A stretch of 64,000 bases of DNA, taken from NCBI RefSeq assembly GCF_002564045.1, contig NZ_PDJK01000002.1:124001-188000 (forward strand), given 5' to 3'. Each line of letters starts with the position of its first letter. The stretch's first letter is position 1. Both the position numbers and the translations under genes were made by a program. Source of the stretch: Amycolatopsis sulphurea (GTDB lineage Bacteria > Actinomycetota > Actinomycetes > Mycobacteriales > Pseudonocardiaceae). The notes beneath the pieces were generated by a model. It did no database searches. It worked only from the letters and a program-made list of their open reading frames with translations, and had not been told where the DNA came from. This document shows positions 17,501 through 25,456 of the stretch, one piece after another.

Positions 17501-17700
17501 TAACTCACCGCGGTGATGAGCGTGGCGAACGATTCCGCGGTGTGCCCGGCCGCGCTCAGCCGCCGGTGAAAAGTCTTTTCGTCGAGATACGCGGAATCCC
17601 GCCACCGGCGCATTTCGCCGGGATCGGGTTCGGCGCCGTCCCGGGGCACGGCGATCCGCTCATGCAGAAAACTCGACCTCGCCACGCTTCCGGGAATCAC
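14524..17700 (-). CDS. lanM: Class II lanthionine synthetase LanM
   Basis: Bifunctional enzyme of 1058 aa that phosphorylates and dehydrates Ser/Thr in the precursor and then cyclises with Cys. The N-terminal two thirds is the DUF4135 dehydratase: SRLVYKPRP carries the nucleotide-binding Lys, TTDLHTGNLIAA and PIDLETVFQ are the kinase-like catalytic motifs. The last 360 residues are a LanC cyclase with the zinc ligands Cys920 in LWCHG and Cys965-His966 in LCHGTAG, 45 residues apart as in NisC. The GTG at 17700 has GAAGGGAG 9 nt upstream. It follows the precursor gene by 70 bp, interrupted by a strong hairpin. Length is within the LanM range (900-1100). It is the diagnostic gene of the cluster. 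Confidence 0.95.
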   Translation of the reverse strand: MIPGSVARSSFLHERIAVPRDGAEPDPGEMRRWRDSAYLDEKTFHRRLSAAGHTAESFATLITAVSYRAADTVPDWPGELRAALAAMPFSRDEPRKTRLYGETYDELLFAGVVRPISDHYAARLAVELHRSPLKHPCAPTVLGALAMDLDDLLVTVVHRPLITEVHRFREAGLLRGATSRDRYLDYDTRILADPGYLAGLWRRYPVLGRMLVEAGRTWLESSREVLRRFDQDHVLVRKTELLPVDAGPLVAIRPGLGDRHHHGRTASLLEFEDGSRLVYKPRPVEPEQLYARAVEVLNGLTGSGLRAAKVLARPGYGWCEHVAREDAAEPAALDRFYRRLGAVLAVLHVFGTTDLHTGNLIAAADQPVPIDLETVFQPPDTPGPEATGAYDRAVDLLGRSVLATAMLPQRAFGDGVSPGADFSAIGGGGRCRSARPLPWLTGAFTDEPAIEARHRELGESSGRPTVGGVPATPGPHAPAILSGFTEAYDAIAGHRDVFAALVGEFASTPIRVVLRNTRRYDLFLYEARHPRHLRDGKDQDELLDKLWTAVLDRPSLAPVVESERRQLLAGDIPSFTCRADSRHLRAENTVVAPDYWAEPPIRHVERTLAGLGGTHRAVQLQIIADSLSALPGCPPALGETVPSAGGSSVAELAEAGLDQVAEGALTGRDDVTWIGIGLDGAADESLTFKPLTTSLYDGLAGMALVYTHAAALTGSARHADLGRRALQPVLAELTRFAESGGSLPLGAYAGLAGALYTVDQVGRCTADDAHRALVAAVAGRLYDAVRITTSPDLISGVAGCLAVIATLETRTEVEQATLAKLAAVCVERLGELAVPAGGGVGWAPRPGDPLLGGFSHGSAGVGWALLRAGDRFDDPSAMELGLRGLTYDASLRIPGRPVWRDLRDFPDNTGSGQRHPTLWCHGATGIGISRLLAYRITGEQRFREEAAAAVTAVAEAGALPGQSLCHGTAGSIEFLTLAAQVLDGDPAADLAARHRALLLRGLCTGIRAEGFTFGKVSGTNAPGLMMGKAGVCLTLLRAAWPGRVPSPLWLAAGPEGEG

Positions 17701-17720
17701 CGGTGTTCTCCCTTCTCCGA

Positions 17721-17752
17721 GGCCGGCCCGGGCGGACGGGCCCGGGCCGGCC
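17721..17752 (-). terminator. Attenuator hairpin between precursor and lanM
   Basis: Perfect 12-bp inverted repeat (GGCCGGCCCGGG at 17721-17732, complement at 17741-17752) with an 8-nt loop in the 70-bp gap between lanA and lanM. There is no U-run in the leftward direction, so partial read-through is expected. Such structures commonly keep precursor mRNA in excess over synthetase mRNA. Confidence 0.7.
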
Positions 17753-17770
17753 CGGCGCATTCCGGACAGA

Positions 17771-17929
17771 TCAGCAGTTGCACTCCGCGGTGAGGGTGCA
17801 GATGAAGCCGCTGCTCAGCAGCGACGGCGTGCGGGTCTCCCGCAGCTCGTCCGCGGCCAGTTCACCGAAGCCGGCGCCCGCCCGGTCGGCGAACTGCTCA
17901 CCCGTGTCGGCAAAGGAAATCTCGTTCAT
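17771..17929 (-). CDS. lanA: Lanthipeptide precursor, mersacidin/actagardine-like
   Basis: Precursor of 52 aa. The leader (about 1-35) is acidic: MNEISFADTGEQFADRAGAG, then ELAADELRETRTP. The probable core is SLLSSGFICTLTAECNC. Its last nine residues CTLTAECNC match mersacidin CTLTSECIC at seven of nine positions and keep every ring residue and the Glu of the lipid-II-binding block; SSGFIC resembles the first ring of actagardine (SSGWVC). Predicted rings: Ser-Cys over SGFI, Thr-Cys, and a C-terminal Thr-Cys ring decarboxylated by the LanD-like enzyme. No double-glycine or GA cleavage site is present; a Pro-Ser bond lies before the core. The ATG has GGAG 8 nt upstream. The gene is too short for usual gene callers. 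Confidence 0.9.
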   Translation of the reverse strand: MNEISFADTGEQFADRAGAGFGELAADELRETRTPSLLSSGFICTLTAECNC

Positions 17930-17984
17930 TTGAGTTTCTCCGTTCCCTCTCGGTATCGCCCGGCAGCATTGCCGAGCTCATTCC

Positions 17985-18027
17985 ACGGTAAGGAGCGGAA
18001 GTACAGCGCGAGTACACCGTGCGTACA
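17985..18027 (-). promoter_or_regulatory. SARP operator and promoter of the lanthipeptide precursor
   Basis: Read on the minus strand, three heptamers TGTACGC, TGTACTC and TGTACTT are separated by 4 bp each (11-bp period, 18027 to 17999). The last is followed by 8 bp and then TACCGT, a usable -10 box (17990-17985). Direct heptamers one helical turn apart ending 8 bp before the -10 is the described SARP binding layout. Predicted start of transcription is about 50 nt before the lanA ATG. Confidence 0.75.
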
Positions 18028-18042
18028 TCGGGCCGCGCCGGT

Positions 18043-20508
18043 TCATTCGTCGGCCAGCGCCGCGACCACGGAAATCCTGGTCGCATTCCGGGTGGGCAGC
18101 AGGGAGGCGAGCGCGGCCGCCGCCCCGGCTCCGGCGACGAGTGCGATCAGCACCCCCCACGGCACGGTCAGCGTGATCCGGGTGTTGATGACGTGCGCCG
18201 CGGCGAGCCCGAACGCCGTGCCGAGCACGACCCCGAGCACCCCGCCGATCAGCCCGAGCAGCAGTGCCTCGGTGGTCAGCATCCCCCGGATCTTGGCGAT
18301 CGGGAACCCCAGCGCACGCAGGACCGCGGTCTCCCGGGTCCGTTCGAGCACCGACAGCGTCATCGTGTTGGAAATACCCAGCAGGGAGATGACGATCGCC
18401 AGCGCCAGCAGCGCGGTGACGAAGGACGTGACCTGGCCGAGGGTCTGGGCGAGCTGGTCGTGCGCGTCGTAGGTGGAGGTGACCCGCGCGGTCGGGAAGG
18501 CCGCGGTGGCCGCGTCGACCACCGCCCTGGCGTCGGCCGGGCTGGTCCCGGCGGCGAAGTCGACGAGGACCAGCGCGTCACCGGTGCCGGGGAACAGCGC
18601 GTCGAACCGGTCCGGGGACACGATCGTGCGGGGCACCGCCGGTCCGGTCACCACCGCCGCGACCGGCATCGCGACGGTGCGGTCCCCGATCCGGAAGCCG
18701 ACGGTGTCCCCGGCCCGCACCCCGAGGTCCTGCGCCCGCTCCGGCCGCAGGGCGACCCCGCCGTCGCGGAGCCCGTCCAGCGATCCGCTGAGCACCTTCG
18801 GCCGGATCGCCCCGGCGAGGGTGCTCACCATGGTCTCGCCGTCCTTCGCCACGGCCGGCGCCTCGCGGACCTCGGTGACGACCGCGCCGGGAGCCGCCTG
18901 CAGCTGCCCGGCCACCGCCCGCGGGATGACCGGCCCGTTGTTCGCGCCGGGACGCTGGATCAGGAAGTCCGCGGGCAGCGCCTGCCCGATGCCGACGTCC
19001 ACAGAGGACTCCAGCGAACTCGTGATCACGGTGATCCCCGCGGTCAGCGTGATCCCGATGACCAGCGCCAGCGCGGTGGTGGCGGAGCGGCGGGGCTTGC
19101 GCAGGGCATTGCCGGCGGCGAGCCTGCCGGGCACGCCCAGCGCCCGGCGCAAGGGGAATCCGGCCGCCCGCACCAGGATCCGGACCAGCGCCGGCCCGGC
19201 CGCCACCGTGCCGAGGAAGAACAGGATCCCGCCCAGCCCGACCAGGACCAGCCCGGACTGGCCGTTGCCGCCGGACAGCCCGGCCAGCGCGGCGAGCAGC
19301 CCTGCCACGCCGAGCCCGGCGGCGAGCACCCGGCGCACCCAGCCCAGCTTGCCGCCCGCCGAGGGCTCCTGACCCGCGGTCAACGCGCTGACCGGTTTCG
19401 TCGCGGTCGCCACCCGGGCCGGGACCAGCGCGGCCCCCACCGTCGCGAGGGTGCCCGCGGCGAAGCTGAGCAGCAGCGCGCCCGGGCCGACCGAGAGGGA
19501 GTCCATCGCGACCGCGCCGCCGAGGGAGTTCACGATCGGCATGAGGAGCCAGGCGACCCCGACGCCCAGCGCGCTCCCGAGGAGCGACGCCACCGCACCG
19601 ACGATCGCGGACTCGGCGAGCACCGCGCGGAACACCTGCCCGCGGGAGGCACCGAGGCACCGGGTGAGCGCGAGTTCCCGGGTCCGCTGCGCGACCAGGA
19701 TGATGAACGTGTTGTAGATGACGAACCCGGCCACGAACAGGGCCACGATCGCGAACAGCACCAGCCCGGCGCGCAGCACCACCGGATCGACACCGCTGCC
19801 CGCGGCCTGGTCACGGGCGAAGTCCTGGCCGTCGACGACCCGGTACGGCCCGTTCCCGATCGCCGTGCGCATCGCGGGGACGAGCGCGGCGGGGTCGGCA
19901 CCGGCGACGTCGATCTCCGCGTAGCCGGTCTTCCCGGTGACCGCGCGGGCGTCCGCTTCGGTGAAGCCCATCGCCCCGTGCAAGGAGAAATCCCCCTGCC
20001 CGCGCACGTTTGCCGTGCCGGACACGCGGAACTGCCGCGGCTGCCCGCCGGCGAAATCGAGCACCGACACCGTACCGCCGATCTGCACGCCGAGCGCGGT
20101 CGCGGTCTGATCGGCGAGCACCGTCTCCCCGGCGGCGGGCAGCCGGCCGCCGGACAACGTCGTCCGCAGGGTGGTGGAGAAGCCGACCGGCGCGTCCCGG
20201 CGCGGACGGCCGTCGGCGCCGAGCACGGTGACGTCCCCGCTCACCATGCCGTCCGCCTGGCGCACTCCGGGGAGACCGGCGATCCGGCCGAGCGATTCCG
20301 GCGGCAGCGGGCGCAGCTGGTTCTCCGTGGTGGCGACCGCGGACACCTTGGCCGCGTTCCCGACCACCTGACTGTCCACAGTGGCCTGAAGAGTGTCCCC
20401 GAGCACCAGCGTGCCCGCGACGAACGCGGATCCGAGCAGCGTGGCGAGCGCGGCCAGCAGCATCCGCCGGTAGTTGCCGCGCAGATTCGCCAGGAGCAGC
20501 CGCTTCAC
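18043..20508 (-). CDS. MacB/FtsX-type ABC transporter permease (two FtsX domains)
   Basis: Membrane subunit of 821 aa with two FtsX-like halves. An N-terminal helix (LLAALATLLGSAFVAGTLVL) is followed by a large periplasm-side MacB_PCD-like domain (about 40-250), three helices (LRAGLVLFAIVALFVAGFVIYN onward), a central pair of helices, a second extracellular domain (about 490-690), and a last FtsX set ending RNATRISVVAALADE. ERTRETAVLRALGFPIAKI is the coupling region. The GTG at 20508 overlaps the ATPase stop by 4 bp. Such pairs export or protect against peptides; beside lanA it is the best candidate for export or self-immunity. No C39 peptidase-type LanT is present, so leader removal must be by another enzyme. 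Confidence 0.88.
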   Translation of the reverse strand: MKRLLLANLRGNYRRMLLAALATLLGSAFVAGTLVLGDTLQATVDSQVVGNAAKVSAVATTENQLRPLPPESLGRIAGLPGVRQADGMVSGDVTVLGADGRPRRDAPVGFSTTLRTTLSGGRLPAAGETVLADQTATALGVQIGGTVSVLDFAGGQPRQFRVSGTANVRGQGDFSLHGAMGFTEADARAVTGKTGYAEIDVAGADPAALVPAMRTAIGNGPYRVVDGQDFARDQAAGSGVDPVVLRAGLVLFAIVALFVAGFVIYNTFIILVAQRTRELALTRCLGASRGQVFRAVLAESAIVGAVASLLGSALGVGVAWLLMPIVNSLGGAVAMDSLSVGPGALLLSFAAGTLATVGAALVPARVATATKPVSALTAGQEPSAGGKLGWVRRVLAAGLGVAGLLAALAGLSGGNGQSGLVLVGLGGILFFLGTVAAGPALVRILVRAAGFPLRRALGVPGRLAAGNALRKPRRSATTALALVIGITLTAGITVITSSLESSVDVGIGQALPADFLIQRPGANNGPVIPRAVAGQLQAAPGAVVTEVREAPAVAKDGETMVSTLAGAIRPKVLSGSLDGLRDGGVALRPERAQDLGVRAGDTVGFRIGDRTVAMPVAAVVTGPAVPRTIVSPDRFDALFPGTGDALVLVDFAAGTSPADARAVVDAATAAFPTARVTSTYDAHDQLAQTLGQVTSFVTALLALAIVISLLGISNTMTLSVLERTRETAVLRALGFPIAKIRGMLTTEALLLGLIGGVLGVVLGTAFGLAAAHVINTRITLTVPWGVLIALVAGAGAAAALASLLPTRNATRISVVAALADE

Positions 20509-21281
20509 CGGCGGACCGCCCGTCCGAGCGCCTTCATGGTGTCGAGCACCTGTTCCTCGGTGGGGCGCAGCAGCTCGCCGGCGACCAGGCCGTCGCGCAG
20601 GAAGACCACGCGATCGGCGCAGGCCGCGGCGAACGGGTCGTGCGTCACCATGACGATCATCTGCCCCAGCTCCCGCACCGAGGCCTGCAGGAAGCGCAGC
20701 ACGTCGGTACGGGACACCGAATCGAGGTTGCCGGTCGGCTCGTCCGCGAAGATGACCTCCGGCCGGGCGATCATCGCGCGCGCCACCGCCACCCGCTGCT
20801 GCTGGCCGCCGGACATCTCCGAGGGCCGGTGGCCGAGCCGGTCGGTGAGGCCGACGATCCGGACCACGTGGTCGAACAGCCGTTCGTCCACCGGTTTCCC
20901 GGCGATCTCCAGCGGCAGCAGGATGTTCTCCCGCGCGGTCAGTGTGGGCAGCAGGTTGAAGCTCTGGAAGATGAACCCGATCCGGTCCCGGCGCAGCGCG
21001 GTCAGCCCGGCGTCGTTCAGCTGCTCCAGCTTGGTCCCGTGGATCTCCACACTGCCCGAGGTGACCGAGTCCAGCCCGGCCAGGCAGTGCAGCAGCGTGG
21101 ACTTGCCCGAGCCCGACGGTCCCATCAGCGCGGTGAACATCCTGGGGTGGAACGACACGTCGACCCCGCGCAGCGCCTCGACGAGGCCGGGCCCGGTGCC
21201 GTAGCTCTTGCGGACGCCGCGCGCCCGGACCGTGGCGGTGGTGGTGGCCTGCGGTGGGCTCGACAAGTTGGTGTGGATCAC
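20505..21281 (-). CDS. MacB/LolD-type ABC transporter ATPase
   Basis: ATPase of 258 aa partnering the FtsX permease. Walker A is GPSGSGKST, the Q-loop is FIFQSFNLLP, the signature is MSGGQQQR, Walker B is PEVIFADEPTGNLD and the switch His is in VTHD. The RARGVRKSYGTGPGLVEALRGVDVSFH start is typical of MacB/LolD. I place the start at GTG 21281 because the conserved domain begins soon after; the ribosome site is weak and a leaderless message is possible. The intergenic stretch to the divergent S9 peptidase (21282-21399) holds two small GC-rich inverted repeats that could be operators. Confidence 0.9.
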   Translation of the reverse strand: MIHTNLSSPPQATTTATVRARGVRKSYGTGPGLVEALRGVDVSFHPRMFTALMGPSGSGKSTLLHCLAGLDSVTSGSVEIHGTKLEQLNDAGLTALRRDRIGFIFQSFNLLPTLTARENILLPLEIAGKPVDERLFDHVVRIVGLTDRLGHRPSEMSGGQQQRVAVARAMIARPEVIFADEPTGNLDSVSRTDVLRFLQASVRELGQMIVMVTHDPFAAACADRVVFLRDGLVAGELLRPTEEQVLDTMKALGRAVRR

Positions 21282-21399
21282 GGCACCATGGTCCGGCGCG
21301 GGGGCGTCGCGCACACCGGCCTGCGGGCCGGTCCTCCCGGCCTGGAGGCCGGAATTCCGGTGCTGCACGCTCGTCCGGATGGCGAGGCGAAGGGGGATC

Positions 21400-23361
21400 A
21401 TGGGGAAGCCTGCACTGCCCTGCGGTTCGTGGCCGACACCGCTGACCTCCGCGGCGGTGACCACTGCGGTCGCCGGTACTGGGGAAGCCGTTCCCGGTAC
21501 GGGTGTGTTCTGGGCCGAGATGCGGCCGGACGAGGCCGGGCGCACCGTGGTGCTGCGCCTGCTTGACGACGTCCGATCCGAGGTGCTGCCCGCGGGCACG
21601 GACGTGCGCAGTTCGGTGCACGAGTACGGCGGCGGCGCGTGGTGGCTCCACCCGGGCAGCCCGGGTGCGGTCTGGTACGTCGACGGCGGCGACCAGCGGG
21701 TGCGGGTCCTCGAAGCGGACGGCGAGCTGGTGCCGCTGACCCCGGAACCGGCGTTCCCCCGCGCGGATCGCTACGCCGACGGGCACGTCAGTCCCGACGG
21801 CAGCTGGCTGGTCGCCGTGCGAGAGCGGCATCAGGTGCCGGGCGGCCCGCCGGATCAGGTGAGCAACGAGGTGGTCCGGCTCCGCGCGCATGTCCCCGGC
21901 GAGCCGGAAGTTCTCGTCACCGGCTCGGATTTCGTTGCTGCGCCCCGGATCTCCCCCGACGGGCGGCAGCTGGCCTGGCTCGCCTGGGATCATCCGTCGA
22001 TGCCGTGGGACGATGTCCGGCTGCAGGTGCGCGACCTGGCCTCGGGCACCGAGTCCGTGGTCGCCGGCGGGCCGGGGGAAGCGGCCGCGGAACCACAGTG
22101 GCAGCCGGACGGTTCGCTCACTTTCCTCTCCGATCGCACCGGATGGTGGAACCTCTACCGCTGGACACCCGGCCACGGCGTGACCCCGCTCGTGATGCTC
22201 GACGCGGAGATCGGCGTGCCGGGCTGGTCGCTGGGTGGTTCGCGCTACGCCGTCCTCGATGATGGCCGGATCGTGTACGCCTGTTCCCGGACCGGGTCCG
22301 ACTCGCTCACCGTGCAGTGGCCGGATGGCGGAAGGACCGAGCTGGACCTGCCGTTCACCGCGATCCGTTCGGTGCGCGCGGACGGCCCGGCGGCCTTCGT
22401 GTGCGTCGCCGGCAGCCCGGCGACGGAGCCTCTGGTGTACCGCGTGACGCTGTCCGGGGACGGCGCAGAGGCGAGCGCCTTGCAGCCCCGCCGGGAACTC
22501 GGCCTGGCCCCCGCGGACATCTCCGTCCCCGAGCCCGTCGACTTCCCGTCGGTCGATCTGGCCGGCGCGCCCCGCACCGGCCACGCACTGTACTACCCAC
22601 CGGCCGGTCCCTGCCGCGCGGCCGAAGGCGAACTGCCACCGCTGCTGGTGGTTCTGCACGGCGGGCCGACCGCAGCGGCGATGCCGGTCTTCGACGCCGG
22701 CCTGCAGTACTGGACCAGCCGCGGCTTCGCGGTCGCAGACGTCAACTATGCGGGTTCATCCGGGTACGGCCGGGCCTACCGAGAGCAGCTACGTGGCGCC
22801 TGGGGTGTGCTGGACGTAGCGGATTGTGTTGCCGTGGCACGGCTTCTGGCCGGCACTGGGCGCGTCGACCCGCGCAGGATGGCCATCCGCGGCAGCTCGG
22901 CGGGCGGCTTCACCACGCTGGCTGCGCTGGTCGCGGAGGACACCCCGTTCTCCGCCGGCGCCGACCACTTCGGGGTCGCCGACCTCGAAGCGCTGGCCGG
23001 GGAGACGCACAAGTTCGAATCGCGCTATCTGGAAGGCCTCGTCGGCCCCTACCCCGCGGAGCGGGAACGCTACCGCGCGCGTTCGCCGATCACCCGGGTG
23101 GACCGGTTGCGCACCCCGCTGATCGTGCTCCAGGGGGACGAGGATCCGATCGTGCCGCGCGCTCAGTCGGAGATGCTGGTGAACGCCCTGCGCAAGCACC
23201 GCGTTCCGGTGGCCTACCTGAGGTTTCCCGGGGAGCAGCACGGATTCCGGCAGGCCGCGAACGTCTGCCGCGCGCTGGATGCCGAGCTGTGGTTCTACTC
23301 GCGGATCTTCGGCTTCCCCGCGCCACCGGACGTCGCACCGGTGGAGATCGAGAACCTCTGA
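21400..23361 (+). CDS. S9 family prolyl oligopeptidase-type peptidase
   Basis: Serine peptidase of 653 aa. The N-terminal 400 residues form a beta-propeller (repeated SPDGRQLAWLAWD, DGSLTFLSDRTGWWNLY). The C-terminal alpha/beta-hydrolase has the nucleophile Ser500 in GSSAGG, Asp582 in GDEDP and His614 in EQHGF. HGGPTAAAMPVFDAGLQYW and NYAGSSGYGRAYR are S9C hallmarks. No signal peptide, so cytosolic. ATG at 21400 has GGGGG 4-8 nt upstream. It is divergent from the lan transporter. Prolyl oligopeptidases remove leaders in some class III lanthipeptide systems, and the precursor here has a Pro-Ser bond at the predicted core start, so a LanP role is possible; it may equally be an unrelated housekeeping acylaminoacyl-peptidase. 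Confidence 0.85.
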   Translation: MGKPALPCGSWPTPLTSAAVTTAVAGTGEAVPGTGVFWAEMRPDEAGRTVVLRLLDDVRSEVLPAGTDVRSSVHEYGGGAWWLHPGSPGAVWYVDGGDQRVRVLEADGELVPLTPEPAFPRADRYADGHVSPDGSWLVAVRERHQVPGGPPDQVSNEVVRLRAHVPGEPEVLVTGSDFVAAPRISPDGRQLAWLAWDHPSMPWDDVRLQVRDLASGTESVVAGGPGEAAAEPQWQPDGSLTFLSDRTGWWNLYRWTPGHGVTPLVMLDAEIGVPGWSLGGSRYAVLDDGRIVYACSRTGSDSLTVQWPDGGRTELDLPFTAIRSVRADGPAAFVCVAGSPATEPLVYRVTLSGDGAEASALQPRRELGLAPADISVPEPVDFPSVDLAGAPRTGHALYYPPAGPCRAAEGELPPLLVVLHGGPTAAAMPVFDAGLQYWTSRGFAVADVNYAGSSGYGRAYREQLRGAWGVLDVADCVAVARLLAGTGRVDPRRMAIRGSSAGGFTTLAALVAEDTPFSAGADHFGVADLEALAGETHKFESRYLEGLVGPYPAERERYRARSPITRVDRLRTPLIVLQGDEDPIVPRAQSEMLVNALRKHRVPVAYLRFPGEQHGFRQAANVCRALDAELWFYSRIFGFPAPPDVAPVEIENL

Positions 23362-23524
23362 GCGGACCTGCCCTTCGGTGCGCCCCCGGTGCGGTGGGCG
23401 GGCAGTCTTTCTGAATCGATTTTGTTTCCCAGGGGTTTCCAGGCTACGGTGGTAACCGTCACGTTCCAGCGACGCCACCGCCGCCGTCCCGCGAACCCCA
23501 TCATTCGTGAGCCGGGAGCCGGAG

Positions 23525-25456
23525 ATGAGCCACCCGACCGTCGCTGTCCATCCTGTCGTCGCCGAAGTCACCGATCGTATCGCCGCACGGAGCGCGGAGA
23601 CGCGCGCGGCGTACCTCGCCCGTAGCGCCGCCGCCTACGAAGAGGGACCCGTACGGCGCGGCCTTGCCTGCAGCAACCTCGCGCACGGATTCGCCGCGAT
23701 GGAGGGCGTGGACAAGCAGGCGCTCCGACAGCTGCGCGCACCCGGTGTGGCGATCGTGTCGTCGTACAACGACATGCTCTCCGCGCATCAGCCGATGCAG
23801 GACTACCCGTCGTGGCTGAAGAAATCCGTGCGTACGGCCGGGGGCGTCGCGCAGTTCGCCGGCGGTGTGCCCGCGATGTGCGACGGCATCACACAGGGGC
23901 GGACGGGCATGGAGCTGTCCCTGTTCAGCCGCGAAGTGATCGCGATGGCGACGGCGATCGCGTTGTCGCATGACATGTTCGACGCGGCGCTGTTGCTGGG
24001 CGTGTGCGACAAGATCGTGCCGGGGCTGTTGATCGGGGCGCTGTCGTTCGGGCATCTGCCGGCGATCCTCGTGCCGGCCGGGCCGATGAACTCGGGCCTG
24101 CCGAACAAGGACAAGGCAGCCGTGCGACAGCGGTACGCGGAGGGCCTCGCCACCCGCGAGGAGCTGCTCGACGCCGAAGCCGCGTCGTACCACTCGGCCG
24201 GCACCTGCACGTTCTACGGCACCGCCAACTCCAACCAGATGGTGGTGGAGGTGATGGGCCTGCACCTGCCGGGCGCGAGCTTCGTGCAGCCGAACACCCC
24301 GCTGCGCCAGGCCCTCACCGAGGAGGCCGGGCGACGCGTCGTCGCGCTGTCCCGTGGCGAGGAGTACACGCCGGTTTCGCAGGTGCTGGACGAAAAAGCG
24401 TTCGTGAACGGCATCATCGCGCTGCTGGCCACCGGCGGGTCGACGAACCACACGATGCATCTGGTCGCGATCGCGGCGGCTGCGGGGATTCAGCTGAGCT
24501 GGGACGACTTCTCGGACCTGTCTGCCGTGGTTCCGTTGCTGGCGCGGGTGTACCCGAACGGCAGCGCGGACATCAACCACTTCCACGCCGCCGGCGGGAT
24601 CCAGTTCCTGGTGGGCACTCTGCTCGACGCCGGTCTGCTGCACGAGGATGTGCACACGGTCGCGGGCTTCGGGCTGCGCCGCTACACGCAGGAACCGATC
24701 CTGTCCGACGGCGAGCTGGTGTGGCGCGATGTGCCCACGCGCAGTCTCGACGAAAAGGTGTTGCGTCCGGTGTGGCGTCCCTTCGCGTCGGACGGCGGAT
24801 TGCGAATGGTGGCAGGGAATCTGGGCCGCGCGGTCACGAAGGTGTCGGCTGTCGCGCCGGAACACCGCGTCGTGGAGGCGCCGGCGCGGGTGTTCACGAC
24901 GCAGGAAGAGTTCACCGCTGCGTTCCGGGCCGGGGAGCTGGATCGGGATGTGGTCGTGGTGGTGCGGCAGCAGGGCCCGCAGGCCAACGGGATGCCGGAG
25001 CTGCACGGCCTGACGCCCGCGCTGGGCGTGCTGATGGATCGCGGATTCCGCGTCGCGCTGCTCACCGACGGCCGGATGTCCGGCGCCTCGGGCAAGGTCC
25101 CGGCGGCGATCCAGGTGACGCCGGAGGCCGCGGTGGGCGGCCCGATCGCCCGGATCTGCGACGGCGACCTGATCCGCTTCGACGCCCGGACCGGCACCCT
25201 CGATGTGCTGGTCACCGACGATGAGCTGGCCGCCCGCGCCCTGACCGACGCGCCACCGTCGGAAGCGGCGTGGCACGGCACCGGACGGGAACTCTTCGGC
25301 GCGCTGCGGCGCGCCGTCGGACCGGCCGACCAGGGCGCGAGCGTTTTCGGCGCGCTCACTCCGGAACTGGACCTCGCCCGGGGAGTTCCGGCGTTCGGCC
25401 AGGGAACAATGACAGTGCCCTCGTACGCGCTCCACACCCAGGAGGTCGGTCAGTGA
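23525..25456 (+). CDS. edd: Phosphogluconate dehydratase (Entner-Doudoroff)
   Basis: Converts 6-phosphogluconate to 2-keto-3-deoxy-6-phosphogluconate. 643 aa, slightly longer than E. coli Edd (603). IlvD/Edd family motifs are clear: [32 protein letters not shown] with an Fe-S cysteine, [18 protein letters not shown] with a second cysteine, [25 protein letters not shown] with the third, and [17 protein letters not shown] near the end. I choose ATG 23525 because GGGAG lies 8 nt upstream; a GTG at 23507 is possible. Stop overlaps eda by 4 bp. The pair gives a complete lower Entner-Doudoroff branch, which is uncommon among actinobacteria. Confidence 0.95.
   Translation: MSHPTVAVHPVVAEVTDRIAARSAETRAAYLARSAAAYEEGPVRRGLACSNLAHGFAAMEGVDKQALRQLRAPGVAIVSSYNDMLSAHQPMQDYPSWLKKSVRTAGGVAQFAGGVPAMCDGITQGRTGMELSLFSREVIAMATAIALSHDMFDAALLLGVCDKIVPGLLIGALSFGHLPAILVPAGPMNSGLPNKDKAAVRQRYAEGLATREELLDAEAASYHSAGTCTFYGTANSNQMVVEVMGLHLPGASFVQPNTPLRQALTEEAGRRVVALSRGEEYTPVSQVLDEKAFVNGIIALLATGGSTNHTMHLVAIAAAAGIQLSWDDFSDLSAVVPLLARVYPNGSADINHFHAAGGIQFLVGTLLDAGLLHEDVHTVAGFGLRRYTQEPILSDGELVWRDVPTRSLDEKVLRPVWRPFASDGGLRMVAGNLGRAVTKVSAVAPEHRVVEAPARVFTTQEEFTAAFRAGELDRDVVVVVRQQGPQANGMPELHGLTPALGVLMDRGFRVALLTDGRMSGASGKVPAAIQVTPEAAVGGPIARICDGDLIRFDARTGTLDVLVTDDELAARALTDAPPSEAAWHGTGRELFGALRRAVGPADQGASVFGALTPELDLARGVPAFGQGTMTVPSYALHTQEVGQ

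Noticed and set aside
18043..22659. One giant 1538-residue protein joining permease, ATPase and more.
   Set aside because: The permease begins at GTG 20508 overlapping the ATPase stop; upstream reading is out-of-frame ATPase and antisense S9 gene.
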